A stretch of 64,000 nucleotides of DNA, from the NCBI GenBank assembly GCA_014799685.1, contig JAAVHN010000029.1, positions 90,131 to 154,130 of the forward strand. Direction: 5' to 3'. Below, in pieces: positions 9,924 through 20,150 of the stretch (within the stretch, counting starts at the first letter, position 1; each line of letters begins with the position of its first letter). The position numbers were made by a program, and so were the translations under genes. Source of the DNA: Subdoligranulum sp. GTDB lineage: Bacteria > Bacillota > Clostridia > Oscillospirales > Ruminococcaceae. The notes beneath the pieces are model-generated. The model had not been told where the DNA came from. It saw nothing but the letters and a program-made list of their open reading frames with translations, and made no database searches.

Positions 9924-10028
9924 CCTTGCGGCAAAAGCGCTGTCTTACGGCAAGCGTTGTCTCGCAGTAAACACACCCCTGCGGCAAACGAAGCCCTCGC
10001 GGCAAACGCGACCCTGCCCTGCGGCCCA
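9924..10028. repeat. Degenerate tandem array, ~17-19 bp unit, about five copies
   Basis: cttgcggcaaaagcgctgt / cttacggcaagcgttgt / ctcgcagtaaacacacc / cctgcggcaaacgaagc / ctcgcggcaaacgcgac. Confidence 0.6.
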
Positions 10029-10090
10029 ATCGGAGCTTTCCCAAAGAAAACGCCCGGCAGCACACCGGGCAAAAAAGGCGGAGATGCATT

Positions 10091-11002
10091 TTGCTGGAAC
10101 GGATGAAACAACTTTTTACCTCCAAGCGCGTACAGCGCACGACGGCGCTGGGCCTGTGCCTGTGCGCGGCGGCGCTCATTGGCACGGTGCTGCTGCGGCG
10201 CGGCGCGGCGGTGGGCTGCAGCAGCGACGATCTTTCCGATACGCGCGCGCTCGTTTTGCTGCGTGAGCAATGGCCCTCCCCCACCCCGCCCGACGGCACG
10301 CAGGCGGAAGACGGCGCACCGGCAGAAGGCGGCGGCACACAGACAGAAACCGCCCCCCCGGCGGAGGACAAGGTCGTCTACCTGACCTTCGACGACGGCC
10401 CCTCCAAAACAACGGAGAGCGTGCTCGATGTGCTGAAGGCCGAGGGCGTGCCCGCCACATTTTTTGTGATGGCGGCGGAAAACAACGAAAAATACCTGCC
10501 CCTTTTGGAGCGCACCGCCGCCGAAGGGCACCTGATTGCCCTGCACACCTGCACGCACGAATACAAGGAGATCTACCAGAGCGCCGCGGCGTATTGGGAC
10601 GACCTTGCGGCGCTGCGCGAAAAGCTGCTGCCCTATGTGCCGGCCGACCAGGAGATCAAATGGATCCGCTTTCCCGGCGGCAGCTCCAACACCGTCAGCC
10701 ACCGGTACGGCGGCAGCGGCATTATGAAGCAGCTGATCGCCGAGGCCGATGAGCGCGGCCTTACATACATCGATTGGAACATCAGCGCCGAGGACGCCGT
10801 GGGCGGGCATCCGTCCGCCGGCACCATCTACAACAATATCATCCATGGGGTGGACGGCAGAAACACCTGCATCGTGCTGATGCACGACACCAACGCCACC
10901 AAAAACACCGCTGCCGCCCTGCCGGACGTGATCCGCTGGTTCAAAAATGCCGGCTACCGGTTCGATACGGTGGATCATTTGAGTGACCCGCAGGCGAAGT
11001 AA
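10091..11002 (+). CDS. Polysaccharide deacetylase (CE4/NodB), membrane anchored
   Basis: VYLTFDDGPSKTTESVLDVLKAEGVPATFFVM, HTCTHEYKEIY, FPGGSSNTVS; N-terminal TM; TTG start. Confidence 0.9.
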   Translation: MLERMKQLFTSKRVQRTTALGLCLCAAALIGTVLLRRGAAVGCSSDDLSDTRALVLLREQWPSPTPPDGTQAEDGAPAEGGGTQTETAPPAEDKVVYLTFDDGPSKTTESVLDVLKAEGVPATFFVMAAENNEKYLPLLERTAAEGHLIALHTCTHEYKEIYQSAAAYWDDLAALREKLLPYVPADQEIKWIRFPGGSSNTVSHRYGGSGIMKQLIAEADERGLTYIDWNISAEDAVGGHPSAGTIYNNIIHGVDGRNTCIVLMHDTNATKNTAAALPDVIRWFKNAGYRFDTVDHLSDPQAK

Positions 11003-11163
11003 AAGGAAGCAAAAAGAAGAAACCGCTGCCTCTGCGGGCTTTTTTTACCGCTCGGCGTTCACCCCGTTGCAATATTCCGGCGTTTGGTTTATAATCGATA
11101 ATAACAGGGAAATACCAAAATATTGGGATACGGCGATTAAAAATATCAGGAGGTAAAACGATT

Positions 11164-12084
11164 ATGAGACTGGTAACACGTTCCGATTTTGACGGTCTGG
11201 TGTGCGGCGCATTGCTTCTGGAGGCGGGCGTCATCGACAGCTGGAAGTTTGCCCACCCGAAGGATCTTCAGGACGGTCTGGTAGAGGTAAACGAGAATGA
11301 CTGCCTGGCCAACGTCCCCTTTGTAGAGGGCTGCGGCCTGTGGTTCGACCACCACTCCAGCGAGCATGAACGGCTGGAGCTGGCGGGCAAATACAAGGGC
11401 GAGAGCCGCCTGACGCCCTCCTGCGCCCGCATCATTTATGAGTATTACGGCGGCGCGGAAAAGTTCCCCCAGTTCGGCGAGATCATGGAGGCCGTCGACA
11501 AGGTGGATTCCGGCAATCTCACTGCCGGTGAAGTGCTGAACCCCACCGGCTGGATCCTGATCGGCTTTTTGATGGATCCCCGGACGGGCCTTGGCCGCTG
11601 GCGCGAATTCTCCATCTCCAATTATCAGCTGATGGAAAAGCTGCTGGAGGCCTGCCGCACCATGAGCACGCAGGAAATTCTGGAGCTGCCCGATGTGAAA
11701 GAGCGCATCGCGGTCTATTGGGAGCAGACGGAGAAATTCAAGGAGATGGTCAAGGCCCACACCCGCGTGGACGGCAATGTGATCATCACCGACCTGCGGG
11801 GCGTGTCTCCCATCTACACGGGCAACCGTTTTTTGATCTACAGCCTGTATCCCGAGCAGAACATCTCCGCATGGATCGTCAGCGGGCGCGAGGGCAAGGG
11901 CTGCTCCGCCGCGGTGGGCTACAGCATTTTGAACCGCACCGCCTCGCTGGACGTGGGCAGCCTGATGCTGAAGTATGGCGGCGGCGGCCACAAGAAGGTG
12001 GGCACCTGCCAGTTCAGCGACGAAAATATGGCCGAACAGCTGCCCAAAATGCTCGCCGAGCTGTGCGCCATGGCCAACGGCTGA
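11164..12084 (+). CDS. DHH-family phosphoesterase
   Basis: RSDFDGLVCGALLLEAG, WFDHHSSEHER, and C-terminal GGGGHKKVGTCQ (DHHA1-type). Confidence 0.85.
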   Translation: MRLVTRSDFDGLVCGALLLEAGVIDSWKFAHPKDLQDGLVEVNENDCLANVPFVEGCGLWFDHHSSEHERLELAGKYKGESRLTPSCARIIYEYYGGAEKFPQFGEIMEAVDKVDSGNLTAGEVLNPTGWILIGFLMDPRTGLGRWREFSISNYQLMEKLLEACRTMSTQEILELPDVKERIAVYWEQTEKFKEMVKAHTRVDGNVIITDLRGVSPIYTGNRFLIYSLYPEQNISAWIVSGREGKGCSAAVGYSILNRTASLDVGSLMLKYGGGGHKKVGTCQFSDENMAEQLPKMLAELCAMANG

Positions 12085-12125
12085 GCGGGAAAGCCAAAGC
12101 GCAGCCCTACATACCTCACTTACAA

Positions 12126-12160
12126 CGCCGTGCCTCCGGGTTTGGAAGCACGGCGTATTT
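12126..12160 (+). terminator. Rho-independent terminator
   Basis: cgccgtgc cttccgggtttggaa-type loop gcacggcg followed by a T-rich tract. Confidence 0.65.
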
Positions 12161-12283
12161 TATTGCGCTTTTAAAAAGTTCCGCGTTTTCCGCAGCAGCC
12201 CTCTTTGCTTCATTCGATGATGTCCCGCGCAGTCCAAAACCCCCTTTGCCGCCCTATGATGCCCCGCGCAAGCCAAAGAATTT

Positions 12284-13618
12284 TTATGCATCCTCCGCCG
12301 GGAACCCCCGCACGGCCTGCGCAATGTCCTCCCCCTCGTCCACGCGGGCCAGAAGCTTCCACCACGCGGTGCGCGCGTCCGCCCAGCCGGGCGTGATCTG
12401 GTCGTAATCGCCCATATACGGCATAAAGATGCTGTATTCCATCATCAGCCGGTCGTTTTCGTAAATGCCGTCCAGATCCCGCACCGGCCAGTAAGAAGAA
12501 GTCTGCACGGCACGGGTATACATGGCGTCGCTCTCCGTGAGGCAGCGGATAAACGTCTTCGCCGCCTCGATGCGCTCTTCATTGCCGTTGTCAAACACGC
12601 CCAGCCCCCAGATGCCGCCCTCTAACTGTGGGGCGGCTTCGCTCGTCGGGAACGCCATCGGGAAGATCTCGAAATCCAGGTCGGTGCTGTTGATCGTCTG
12701 CTGGATCTCCATGGAGGCGTTCCAGCAAAAGCACATGGCCGTCTCTTTTTGCATAAACCGCCCGATGGCGTCCGCCGCAGTGAACTCCGGCTCAAACGCA
12801 ATGCTTTCGAGGTCGTACAGCAGCTGCAGCGCGCGGATATTCTCCGCGCTGTCCACCGTGTAAACCGTGTGCGCCGCGTCGGTAAACGTGCCGCCGTACA
12901 GATTCGTCACCAGTGCGCGCGTGCCCTGGTCGCCGCTCTGGCCGTTGCAGTACACGATGCCCGCGCTCTCTTGCCCGCAGGCCTCCAGCGCGTGCACCGC
13001 CTGGATAAATCCCTCCGTGGTCCAGGTGTGGTGCTCCTCGTCCAGATACTGCAGCGCCCCCGCCTCCCGGAACAGATCGTAATTGATTGCCATGCAGTGC
13101 GCGGACATACAGATGGGAAATTCATAGTACGCCCCGGCCCCGTTCCGGCATGCCGCCCGGACGTTTTCATAAATGCCCTCTGCCTGTGCGGACTGCCAGA
13201 GATCGGAGAGATCGGCCAGCCAGCCCTTTTCGCCCCAATCGGCCACCAGGCGCTCGGGGCCCTCCAGCACCAGATCGGGCGCAGTGCCCTCCGCCACAGC
13301 CGCGGCGATCTGCGCGTCGCCGTTCTCGTAGCTCAAATATTCCACCGTGATACGGATGTTCGGATATTCACGGTAAAACGCCGTCAGAAGATTCGATACC
13401 GCGGTGGGGCTGCCCCAGTTCCCGACCGGGAACGTCCAGAACGTCAGCTCCACCACATCCTGCGCGGCGCCGGAGTTTCCGCCGGCATCTGCGCCGCTGT
13501 CGTCCGCCGGGGCAAACGCCGGCGCATCACCGGCACAGGCGCACAGCAGCACGGCGCACCACACAAGGCAGAGCAAGACGGAAGCGGTCTTCCGCATCTT
13601 TTTTTGCAGTTTTCTCAC
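12284..13618 (-). CDS. Extracellular sugar-type solute-binding lipoprotein
   Basis: Lipobox LLCAC; VELTFWTFPVGNWGSPTAVSNLLTAFYREYPNIRITVEYLSYENGDAQI; GTG start overlaps upstream HK stop by 4 bp. Confidence 0.88.
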   Translation of the reverse strand: MRKLQKKMRKTASVLLCLVWCAVLLCACAGDAPAFAPADDSGADAGGNSGAAQDVVELTFWTFPVGNWGSPTAVSNLLTAFYREYPNIRITVEYLSYENGDAQIAAAVAEGTAPDLVLEGPERLVADWGEKGWLADLSDLWQSAQAEGIYENVRAACRNGAGAYYEFPICMSAHCMAINYDLFREAGALQYLDEEHHTWTTEGFIQAVHALEACGQESAGIVYCNGQSGDQGTRALVTNLYGGTFTDAAHTVYTVDSAENIRALQLLYDLESIAFEPEFTAADAIGRFMQKETAMCFCWNASMEIQQTINSTDLDFEIFPMAFPTSEAAPQLEGGIWGLGVFDNGNEERIEAAKTFIRCLTESDAMYTRAVQTSSYWPVRDLDGIYENDRLMMEYSIFMPYMGDYDQITPGWADARTAWWKLLARVDEGEDIAQAVRGFPAEDA

Positions 13619-16233
13619 CGGGCGTTTCCCCCCTTCGGCTGTATGTAGGACGCCAGCAGCCGCAGCACCGCGTCGGGGTCAATCGGCTTTGCCGTGTGGG
13701 CATTCATGCCGTAATCGAGGCATTTCTGGATATCGTCCTGGAAGGTATCCGCGCTGACGGCAATGATCGGCACGGCGCGCGCGTCCTTTCGCTCTAATTT
13801 CCGCAGCGCCACGGCGGCCTCAAAGCCCGTCATGACGGGCATGCGCAGATCCATCAAAATCGCGTCGTACCAGCCCGGTGCGGACGCCCTGAATTTATCC
13901 ACACAGACCTTGCCGTTTTCCGCCCGTTCCATCTCGAGGCCGCACGCGCTCAGCAGCTCGTTTGCGATTTCCCAGTTCAGGTCGTTGTCCTCCGCCATCA
14001 GGACGCGGCGGCCCGTCAGGTCGATATCGGCCGCTTTTTCCTTCGGCTCCGGCAGGGGCGGCGGCGCGTCCTTCTCCACAAACGGGCGCAGGGCGTAATA
14101 CAGGCCGGAGCGGAACAACGGCTTTGAAATAAAGCCGCTCACATCCGTCTGCTCTGCACGTTTTTCCATCTCGTCCCATTCACCGTCGGTGAGCAGCAGC
14201 ACCGGCAGATCCGGGCCAAACCGCTTCGAAAGCTCCCGTGCCGCCGCAAGCCCATCCTGCCCCGGAAGATCGTTGTCAAGCAGCAAAATGTGGATGGGGT
14301 CTCCCGCGCTGCGCCGCCGCTCCACCTCCCGGCAGGCGCTCCCGATATCGGCTTCGGCATGCGCGTTCAGCCCGATGGAATCCAGCGCCGTGACGGCAAG
14401 GCCGCCTGCGAGCGGATCGTCGTCGACGACAAGCACATTCCGGCAGGGCAGGCGCAGCTCCTTATCCTGCTGCGCAGAGAGCTCCATATCGATGACGATG
14501 TGGAACTGGGTGCCCTTGCCCAGCTCGCTCTCCACAGAGATCTCGCCGCCCATGGTGTCCACGATGTGCTTGGTGATGGCAAGCCCCATGCCCGCGCCGG
14601 CCTCCTTGTCCACACGGGTACTGTCCTCCCGCGCAAACGGCTCAAAAACATGCGCCAGGAATTCTTTTGACATCCCGATGCCGTTATCCCGGATATACAG
14701 GTGCGAGCGGATATACGCCGCGCCCCTGGGAGACGCCTCCTCGTACAGCTCCGCTTCGATGGCGCCGCCCTCCGGGGTGTATTTCACCGCGTTTCCGAGG
14801 ATATTCAACAGGATCTGGCTCAGGCGCACCCGGTCTGAACAGACGTTTTCGTGGTAAATATCGTGGACATAGATCTCGAAGCTCTGATTTTTCTCCACGA
14901 TCTGCGGCTGGATGATCGTTGTGGTGTTCTGCGTGATCTCGCGCAGGGAGAGCGGCTCCATGTTCAGCGTCAGCCGGCCGCTCTCGATCTTGGACATATC
15001 CAGCATATCCGAGATCAGGCCCAGCAGATGCCGGCTGGAGACATGAATCTTCTTCAGGCAGGAGTGCACGCGGGGCGGATCGTCCAGGCTGTCGATGGCG
15101 ATGGAGGTCATGCCCATGATGCCGTTCATCGGCGTGCGGATGTCGTGGCTCATGTTGGAGAGGAATTCGTTTTTCGCCTTGTTGGAGCGCTCCGCCGCCT
15201 GCTGCGCCTGCTCGGCTGTCTGCCGGGCCAGCTCGGCCGCCTGCCGCGCCTCATCCAGCTGCTGCATCTGCGCCTTTGTCTGATGGTGGTAACCGACGAA
15301 TACCAAAAGCAGCATGCAGGCGATGAGCGCGCACACGCCCGCCGAAGCGCCGGACCATCTTCTCTGCAGCAGCTTCACCGTCTCGTTCATCGTGTTGTGC
15401 GAGATCTTCAGAATCAGGTTCCACTCCGAATCCGGCAGGCTGGTGCAGTACACGTTCCAGCGCTCGCCCGCGATGAGCACCTCGCTGGTATAATCGACGC
15501 CCGCCTCCATTGCAGCGCGCAGCTCGGCCGCGTACTGCTCGGGCCCGATGCCGCCGGTGGCCCCGTACGAGCGCTCGATGCGCTCGAAATAGGTATCGTC
15601 CTCCACATTGCCGTTGCGCAGAACATAGCTGCCGTCGTTGCGGATGATGGCATATTCCACGATGCTGCTGTCGACGTTGCTCTCCAGCGTATCCTTCAGA
15701 TAGCTGGTGGGCAGCCCCGCCACAAGCGCAACGCTTTCGCCGCCGCCCTCCAGCGGGTAGATCGCAGGTACCCCCATCAAAATTACCGGCGTTCCCGCGG
15801 CGTCCGTTCCCGCGCACACATTCTCCTTGCCGCCCTGCAAGGAACGGCGCAGCGCCTCGGGGACGGTCGGCGTCACCTGTGCGCCGTAGAGCATCTCGAA
15901 CGCGCCGTCCCCGGTGTACAGCGCAAGATACTCAAACCCGGCCGCACGGGCGTTGTAGGTCAGCTCGATCTGCATGGGGGAAAAGCCCGTTACCCGCCCG
16001 GGCGGAACCGCGTTCACAAGGGATTCCACCTGCGAGAGGCGCAGCTCGATGATCGTTCCGAAATTGGACGACACCCCTGTGGTAATGCCGGACATATAGA
16101 ACACGCCCAGCTCGTGGATGGCCTCCTCGCCCGTCCAGTTCATATACACCGTCTGCCCCAGGATGAGCAGGATGCAGAGGATCGATACCAAAACGAGGCC
16201 GATATTCAGGAATTGCGCCGTCCTTTTTTTCAT
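13615..16233 (-). CDS. Hybrid sensor histidine kinase with two receiver domains
   Basis: TM-sensor-TM; KNEFLSNMSHDIRTPMNGIMGMTSIA H-box; DNGIGMSKEFLAHVFEPFARED; two REC domains (LVVDDDPLAGG; RVLMAEDNDLNWEIANELL...ILMDLRMPVMTGFEA). Confidence 0.93.
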   Translation of the reverse strand: MKKRTAQFLNIGLVLVSILCILLILGQTVYMNWTGEEAIHELGVFYMSGITTGVSSNFGTIIELRLSQVESLVNAVPPGRVTGFSPMQIELTYNARAAGFEYLALYTGDGAFEMLYGAQVTPTVPEALRRSLQGGKENVCAGTDAAGTPVILMGVPAIYPLEGGGESVALVAGLPTSYLKDTLESNVDSSIVEYAIIRNDGSYVLRNGNVEDDTYFERIERSYGATGGIGPEQYAAELRAAMEAGVDYTSEVLIAGERWNVYCTSLPDSEWNLILKISHNTMNETVKLLQRRWSGASAGVCALIACMLLLVFVGYHHQTKAQMQQLDEARQAAELARQTAEQAQQAAERSNKAKNEFLSNMSHDIRTPMNGIMGMTSIAIDSLDDPPRVHSCLKKIHVSSRHLLGLISDMLDMSKIESGRLTLNMEPLSLREITQNTTTIIQPQIVEKNQSFEIYVHDIYHENVCSDRVRLSQILLNILGNAVKYTPEGGAIEAELYEEASPRGAAYIRSHLYIRDNGIGMSKEFLAHVFEPFAREDSTRVDKEAGAGMGLAITKHIVDTMGGEISVESELGKGTQFHIVIDMELSAQQDKELRLPCRNVLVVDDDPLAGGLAVTALDSIGLNAHAEADIGSACREVERRRSAGDPIHILLLDNDLPGQDGLAAARELSKRFGPDLPVLLLTDGEWDEMEKRAEQTDVSGFISKPLFRSGLYYALRPFVEKDAPPPLPEPKEKAADIDLTGRRVLMAEDNDLNWEIANELLSACGLEMERAENGKVCVDKFRASAPGWYDAILMDLRMPVMTGFEAAVALRKLERKDARAVPIIAVSADTFQDDIQKCLDYGMNAHTAKPIDPDAVLRLLASYIQPKGGNAR

Positions 16234-16547
16234 GAACCTATCTCCCGGGGTGAATGGCCAACACCGGTTCGCCTTGCCCGCCTGTCCGGCATCCGGGCAA
16301 GTGCGGCGAACGACCAAGCTGCCTGACACACACCAATTTTTATATATGTATACTCACTATTTATGTTATCATATTTCCAGCGCATTTACAACAAACCAAT
16401 TCCATAAAACGCAGAAAACAGCACAAAATTGATGCAAAATATTGAAATCCGTCCAAAATACGTTTTTAATATGCGGATGCCGCCTGCCCGCTTTGTGCGG
16501 CAGACGGCAAACAATGCTGTATTGCGTTATATTTGATTCTGCCGGTT

Positions 16548-17147
16548 TTACACAAAGCGAATGTGCCGCCTGAACATCCCTTTTGTCGTCAGCACGCGGT
16601 AAAGCGCCGCATAGGCCGATCGCGCTTCCTCCTGCGTGACGGCCGGTTTTTTGGAGGAAAGCGGAACTGCCAGAATCCGGTACGGCACGCCGAAGGTTTC
16701 CACCCGAACGCCCGTATCCCGCAAGCCATTTGCAAAATAAAACGACAGCCGCCGCTCCATCACGGATCTCTTTGCCGGGTTCCGTTCCCGGTTCGGATCC
16801 TCCACCTCCGTCAGAACAAGCTCCATATGCCGCATTTTTTCTTTCAGCTGCGTCAGAAACCCCGAGCCGATCCCTCTGCCGCGCAATTCCGGCAGCACCG
16901 CAAAATAATCGAACAGGCAGCAGTGCTTTCCCTCCGGCGCCGGCAGGACAAAAAAGGCATAGCCCACCAGCCTGCCCGCGCAGAAAGCGCCATAGCACAG
17001 GTACTGCCGGCGGCGGCGCAGGCTCATGATGTGCCACAGCGGCCGTCTTTCATCCGGCGGGAAATCCTTCCTCAGATATTCCCGGTACACCTCCCGCACC
17101 GCGTGGGTGCGCAGTTTTTGGATCGTCAAATCGTCTGTTCCCGTCAT
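16548..17147 (-). CDS. GNAT-family N-acetyltransferase
   Basis: FDYFAVLPELRGRGIGSGFLTQL acetyl-CoA-binding motif. Confidence 0.8.
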   Translation of the reverse strand: MTGTDDLTIQKLRTHAVREVYREYLRKDFPPDERRPLWHIMSLRRRRQYLCYGAFCAGRLVGYAFFVLPAPEGKHCCLFDYFAVLPELRGRGIGSGFLTQLKEKMRHMELVLTEVEDPNRERNPAKRSVMERRLSFYFANGLRDTGVRVETFGVPYRILAVPLSSKKPAVTQEEARSAYAALYRVLTTKGMFRRHIRFV

Positions 17148-17440
17148 ACAGGCTGCGCCGCTCCTTTCGTGCGATTGATTTTACCGCTTGATTCCAGTAT
17201 AGCACCGCAAAGCGGCAAAATCAATCGACCGGCGCCGGTGCTCGCGCCCGTCTCATAAACCGGCAGCTTACACAAATCCATTCAAACAAATCCGCTGTCT
17301 ATACGCTAAAAAGGCATGTATAAAAAGAAAATTGCCTTTTTCAAGGCAGGATATGAAGCTTTGGGGCATCGTTTTGCGCAAAATTACATTTATAAGACGG
17401 ACGTGTGCCGGTGCTTTTTTCCCCTCTGGCCGCCGCCCCC

Positions 17441-17545
17441 CGGAGCCGGGCGCTTTTCTCTCCGGACCGGGCGCTTCCCCTTCGGCTCGGATGCTTTCCC
17501 CTCGGAACCGGGCGCTTCCCTCCCCGATCCGGGCACATCCCCCTT
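17441..17545. repeat. Degenerate ~21 bp tandem array, about five units
   Basis: cggagccgggcgcttttctctc / cggaccgggcgcttccccttc / ggctcggatgctttcccct / cggaaccgggcgcttccctccc / cgatccgggcacatccccctt. Confidence 0.65.
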
Positions 17546-17730
17546 CCCCCCCCGCGCAGACGCATTGATTCAGCCGGACACCAGCTTTTTCGCCGTTCCC
17601 GCCGCCTGTTTTGCGCCGGAATGTGAAAAAATTGCAAATTTTGTGGGAAACGCCGGCAAAATAAAGCGGAAAGAATTGTAAAAAGCCGCGCGCTGTTGTA
17701 TACTAAACGCATCGTAAAAATAAGGGGGCG

Positions 17731-18597
17731 GTGCGTGTGTTTGGGTATGTTCTGCCGCACACGGCGGAACTGCGTGTGCGCGAATGGCACGCCTACCGCG
17801 CCTACTACTGCGGCCTTTGCAAGGAGCTGCAGCGCGAATACGGCTTTCTGCCCCGGATGCTGCTCAATTACGATCTGGTGCTGCCCGCGCTGCTGGCGGA
17901 CGGCGCGGCAAACGCCGCGGCCCCGATGGCGCCCGAGCGGTGCATCGCAAATCCCGCGGAGCGCCGCCCGATGTGCGGGCATTCCGGCGGGCTCGCCCTC
18001 GCGGCGGACGCGCTGGTGCTGACAGCTTACTACAAGCTTTGCGACGACTGCGCGGACGAACGCTTTGTAAAGCGCTGGGCTGCCGGGGCGCTGCGGCTTT
18101 TGCTGCGGCGAAAGGCCGCGAAGGCCGCCGCGCGCAGGCCCGCGCTGGATACAGCAATGCGTGAGCAGACGGCGGCGCAGCAGGCGCTGGAAACGAGCAA
18201 AAGCCAAAGCGCAGACCAAGCCGCCGACCCCACCGCCCGCATGACGCAGGCCATCTTCGCCGAGGCCGTGCCGAACAGCCGCGCCGCCGCGCGCATGGGG
18301 CTTTTCATCGGCAAGATCATCTATTATCTGGACGCCGCCGAGGATTTTGCAGCCGATACGCAGCGCGGGGCGTACAATGTATTCGCTTTACAGGGCCTTT
18401 CCCGCGCCGAGGCTGTTGCCGAGGCGCAGCGTCTGTGCCGTATGTGCGCGGGCGAGACGGCGCTGGCCTACAATTTGCTGGACACCGGGCCGTGCAAGCC
18501 CATTTTGGACAACATCGTTTTTCTCGGCCTGCCGCAAAGCATCGCACTGGCGGGAGAAAAACGCGCAAAGCCCCGCCGCGGCCGCGGCGAATTTTAA
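17731..18597 (+). CDS. DUF5685-family protein
   Basis: MRVFGYVLPHTAELRVREWHAYRAYYCGLCKELQREYG; typically beside a DnaJ-domain gene, as here. Confidence 0.75.
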   Translation: MRVFGYVLPHTAELRVREWHAYRAYYCGLCKELQREYGFLPRMLLNYDLVLPALLADGAANAAAPMAPERCIANPAERRPMCGHSGGLALAADALVLTAYYKLCDDCADERFVKRWAAGALRLLLRRKAAKAAARRPALDTAMREQTAAQQALETSKSQSADQAADPTARMTQAIFAEAVPNSRAAARMGLFIGKIIYYLDAAEDFAADTQRGAYNVFALQGLSRAEAVAEAQRLCRMCAGETALAYNLLDTGPCKPILDNIVFLGLPQSIALAGEKRAKPRRGRGEF

Positions 18598-18693
18598 TTG
18601 CTTTTTTATTCTATTGCAGACATAAAATTGCAAGTGCAAAGCTGCGCATACCGCATACAAAGTATTTGCAATTCAGCGCCCCCGCTTCTCCGC

Positions 18694-18722
18694 AAATTAT
18701 GAATTATGCATTATGAATTTCT
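18694..18722. repeat. AATTCAT-type heptad array upstream of the DnaJ-domain gene
   Basis: aaattatgaattatgcattatgaattt. Confidence 0.75.
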
Positions 18723-18740
18723 AACAGAAAGGACATTTCC

Positions 18741-19355
18741 ATGGACGCTTACCGGGTACTGGGGCTTGCCGAGGGGGCAAGCGAAGATGAGATCAAGGCC
18801 GCTTACCGCGCGCTTGCGCAGAAATACGATCCGAACCGCTACGAGGCCGGGCCGCTGCGCGAGGAGGCCGAGGCCAAAATGACCGAGCTGAACGAGGCGT
18901 TCGACATTCTGATGGGCGCTATCCGCACGGGCACGCCCATCAACCGTTCGGGCTCCGAGCCGGACACCGGCGCCTCGGCCAACGGGCGCTACCGCAGCAT
19001 CCGCCAGATGATCGGCCGCGGCGCGGTAGACGAGGCGCTGGCCGAACTGAACGCGATCCACGGCGGCGCAAACGACGCGGAATGGAATTTCCTCGTGGGC
19101 AGCGCCTATTATTACAAGGGCTGGGTGGCCGATGCGCTGCGCTACTTCCAAACGGCGTGCCGCCTTGCGCCCGGCAACCGGGAATACGAGGCCGCTTTGC
19201 GCAACCTGCAAAACAGCGCCGGCGGCGCGATGCCGGGCAATCCCTACGGCAGCGGCATGGGCGGCGCGCAGGCCATCGGGTGCAGCTGCTGCGATATGTG
19301 CACGGCGATGATGTGCATGGATCTGTGCTGCAGCTGTGGGCGGGGAGGCTGTTAG
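18741..19355 (+). CDS. J-domain protein with TPR-like segment
   Basis: MDAYRVLGLAEGASEDEIKAAYRALAQKYDPNRYE. Confidence 0.85.
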   Translation: MDAYRVLGLAEGASEDEIKAAYRALAQKYDPNRYEAGPLREEAEAKMTELNEAFDILMGAIRTGTPINRSGSEPDTGASANGRYRSIRQMIGRGAVDEALAELNAIHGGANDAEWNFLVGSAYYYKGWVADALRYFQTACRLAPGNREYEAALRNLQNSAGGAMPGNPYGSGMGGAQAIGCSCCDMCTAMMCMDLCCSCGRGGC

Positions 19356-19358
19356 ACC

Positions 19359-19907
19359 ATGCGCGGGCATCACAACGAAAGCCACCGCATCGCGCTGGCG
19401 GGCGTGTTCGGCGCGCTGTCCCTCACTTTCATGCTGGTGGGCGGCATCCTGCCGCTGGCCACGTTTGCCGCGCCGGCCATCGCGGGCATCCTGATCATGC
19501 CCGTCGCCATCGAATTCGGCCGCAAAACCGGCTGGCTGCTCTACGCCGCCATCGGCCTGCTCTCGCTGCTGCTCGTATCCGACCGGGAGATGAGCCTGAT
19601 CTTTCTGTTCTTTTTCGGCTTTTACCCGCTGCTCAAAACGAACCTCGAGCGGCTGCACACCCGCGCGGCGCGCTGCCTTGCCAAATTCGCCGTTTTCAAC
19701 CTGTGCGTTGTGGGCATGTACGCGCTTATCCTGCTGGTGTTCCCCATTCCGGCCATTTCCAGCGAATTTGCCGAGATGGGCTGGGGCTTCGCGGGCGTGC
19801 TGCTCGCGGCGGGCAACGCAACATTCGCCGTCTACGATGCCGCCGTTGCGCGGCTGGTATCCCTCTACTGCACCCGCCTGCGCCCCCGCCTGATAAAAAT
19901 GCACTGA
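19359..19907 (+). CDS. Hypothetical multi-pass membrane protein
   Basis: Several hydrophobic segments; 3 bp after the J-domain gene stop. Confidence 0.7.
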   Translation: MRGHHNESHRIALAGVFGALSLTFMLVGGILPLATFAAPAIAGILIMPVAIEFGRKTGWLLYAAIGLLSLLLVSDREMSLIFLFFFGFYPLLKTNLERLHTRAARCLAKFAVFNLCVVGMYALILLVFPIPAISSEFAEMGWGFAGVLLAAGNATFAVYDAAVARLVSLYCTRLRPRLIKMH

Positions 19908-20059
19908 GGGGCCGCCCAAAATATCGCCAGACGATCCCCCGGAGGGCACACGCTCTCCGGGGAATTTTTGTCGTATCTTGCGCCTTTTCAGGATACGGCA
20001 ATTTTACCTGGGCTGCTCAAAACACCAAACCGTATCCGGCATTTTAAGAGAAGGCATCT

Positions 20060-20085
20060 TCTCTATCAGTTATAACTGATAGAGA
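20060..20085. promoter_or_regulatory. Perfect 26 bp palindrome upstream of the ATPase promoter
   Basis: TCTCTATCAGTTATAACTGATAGAGA; followed by TTGACA-N17-TATTCT. Confidence 0.75.
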
Positions 20086-20150
20086 TTTGAAAATTAAATT
20101 GACAATAAGATATAACTGTGATATTCTTCAAAAGAAAGGAGTTGTCAGCT

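Noticed and set aside
17546-17553. C8 tract as a phase-variation site
   Set aside because: Short and intergenic, inside a degenerate GC-rich array with no ORF to switch.
20060-20085. True tet operator
   Set aside because: Half-site hexamer matches but spacing is longer than in tetO and no TetR/TetA gene is nearby.
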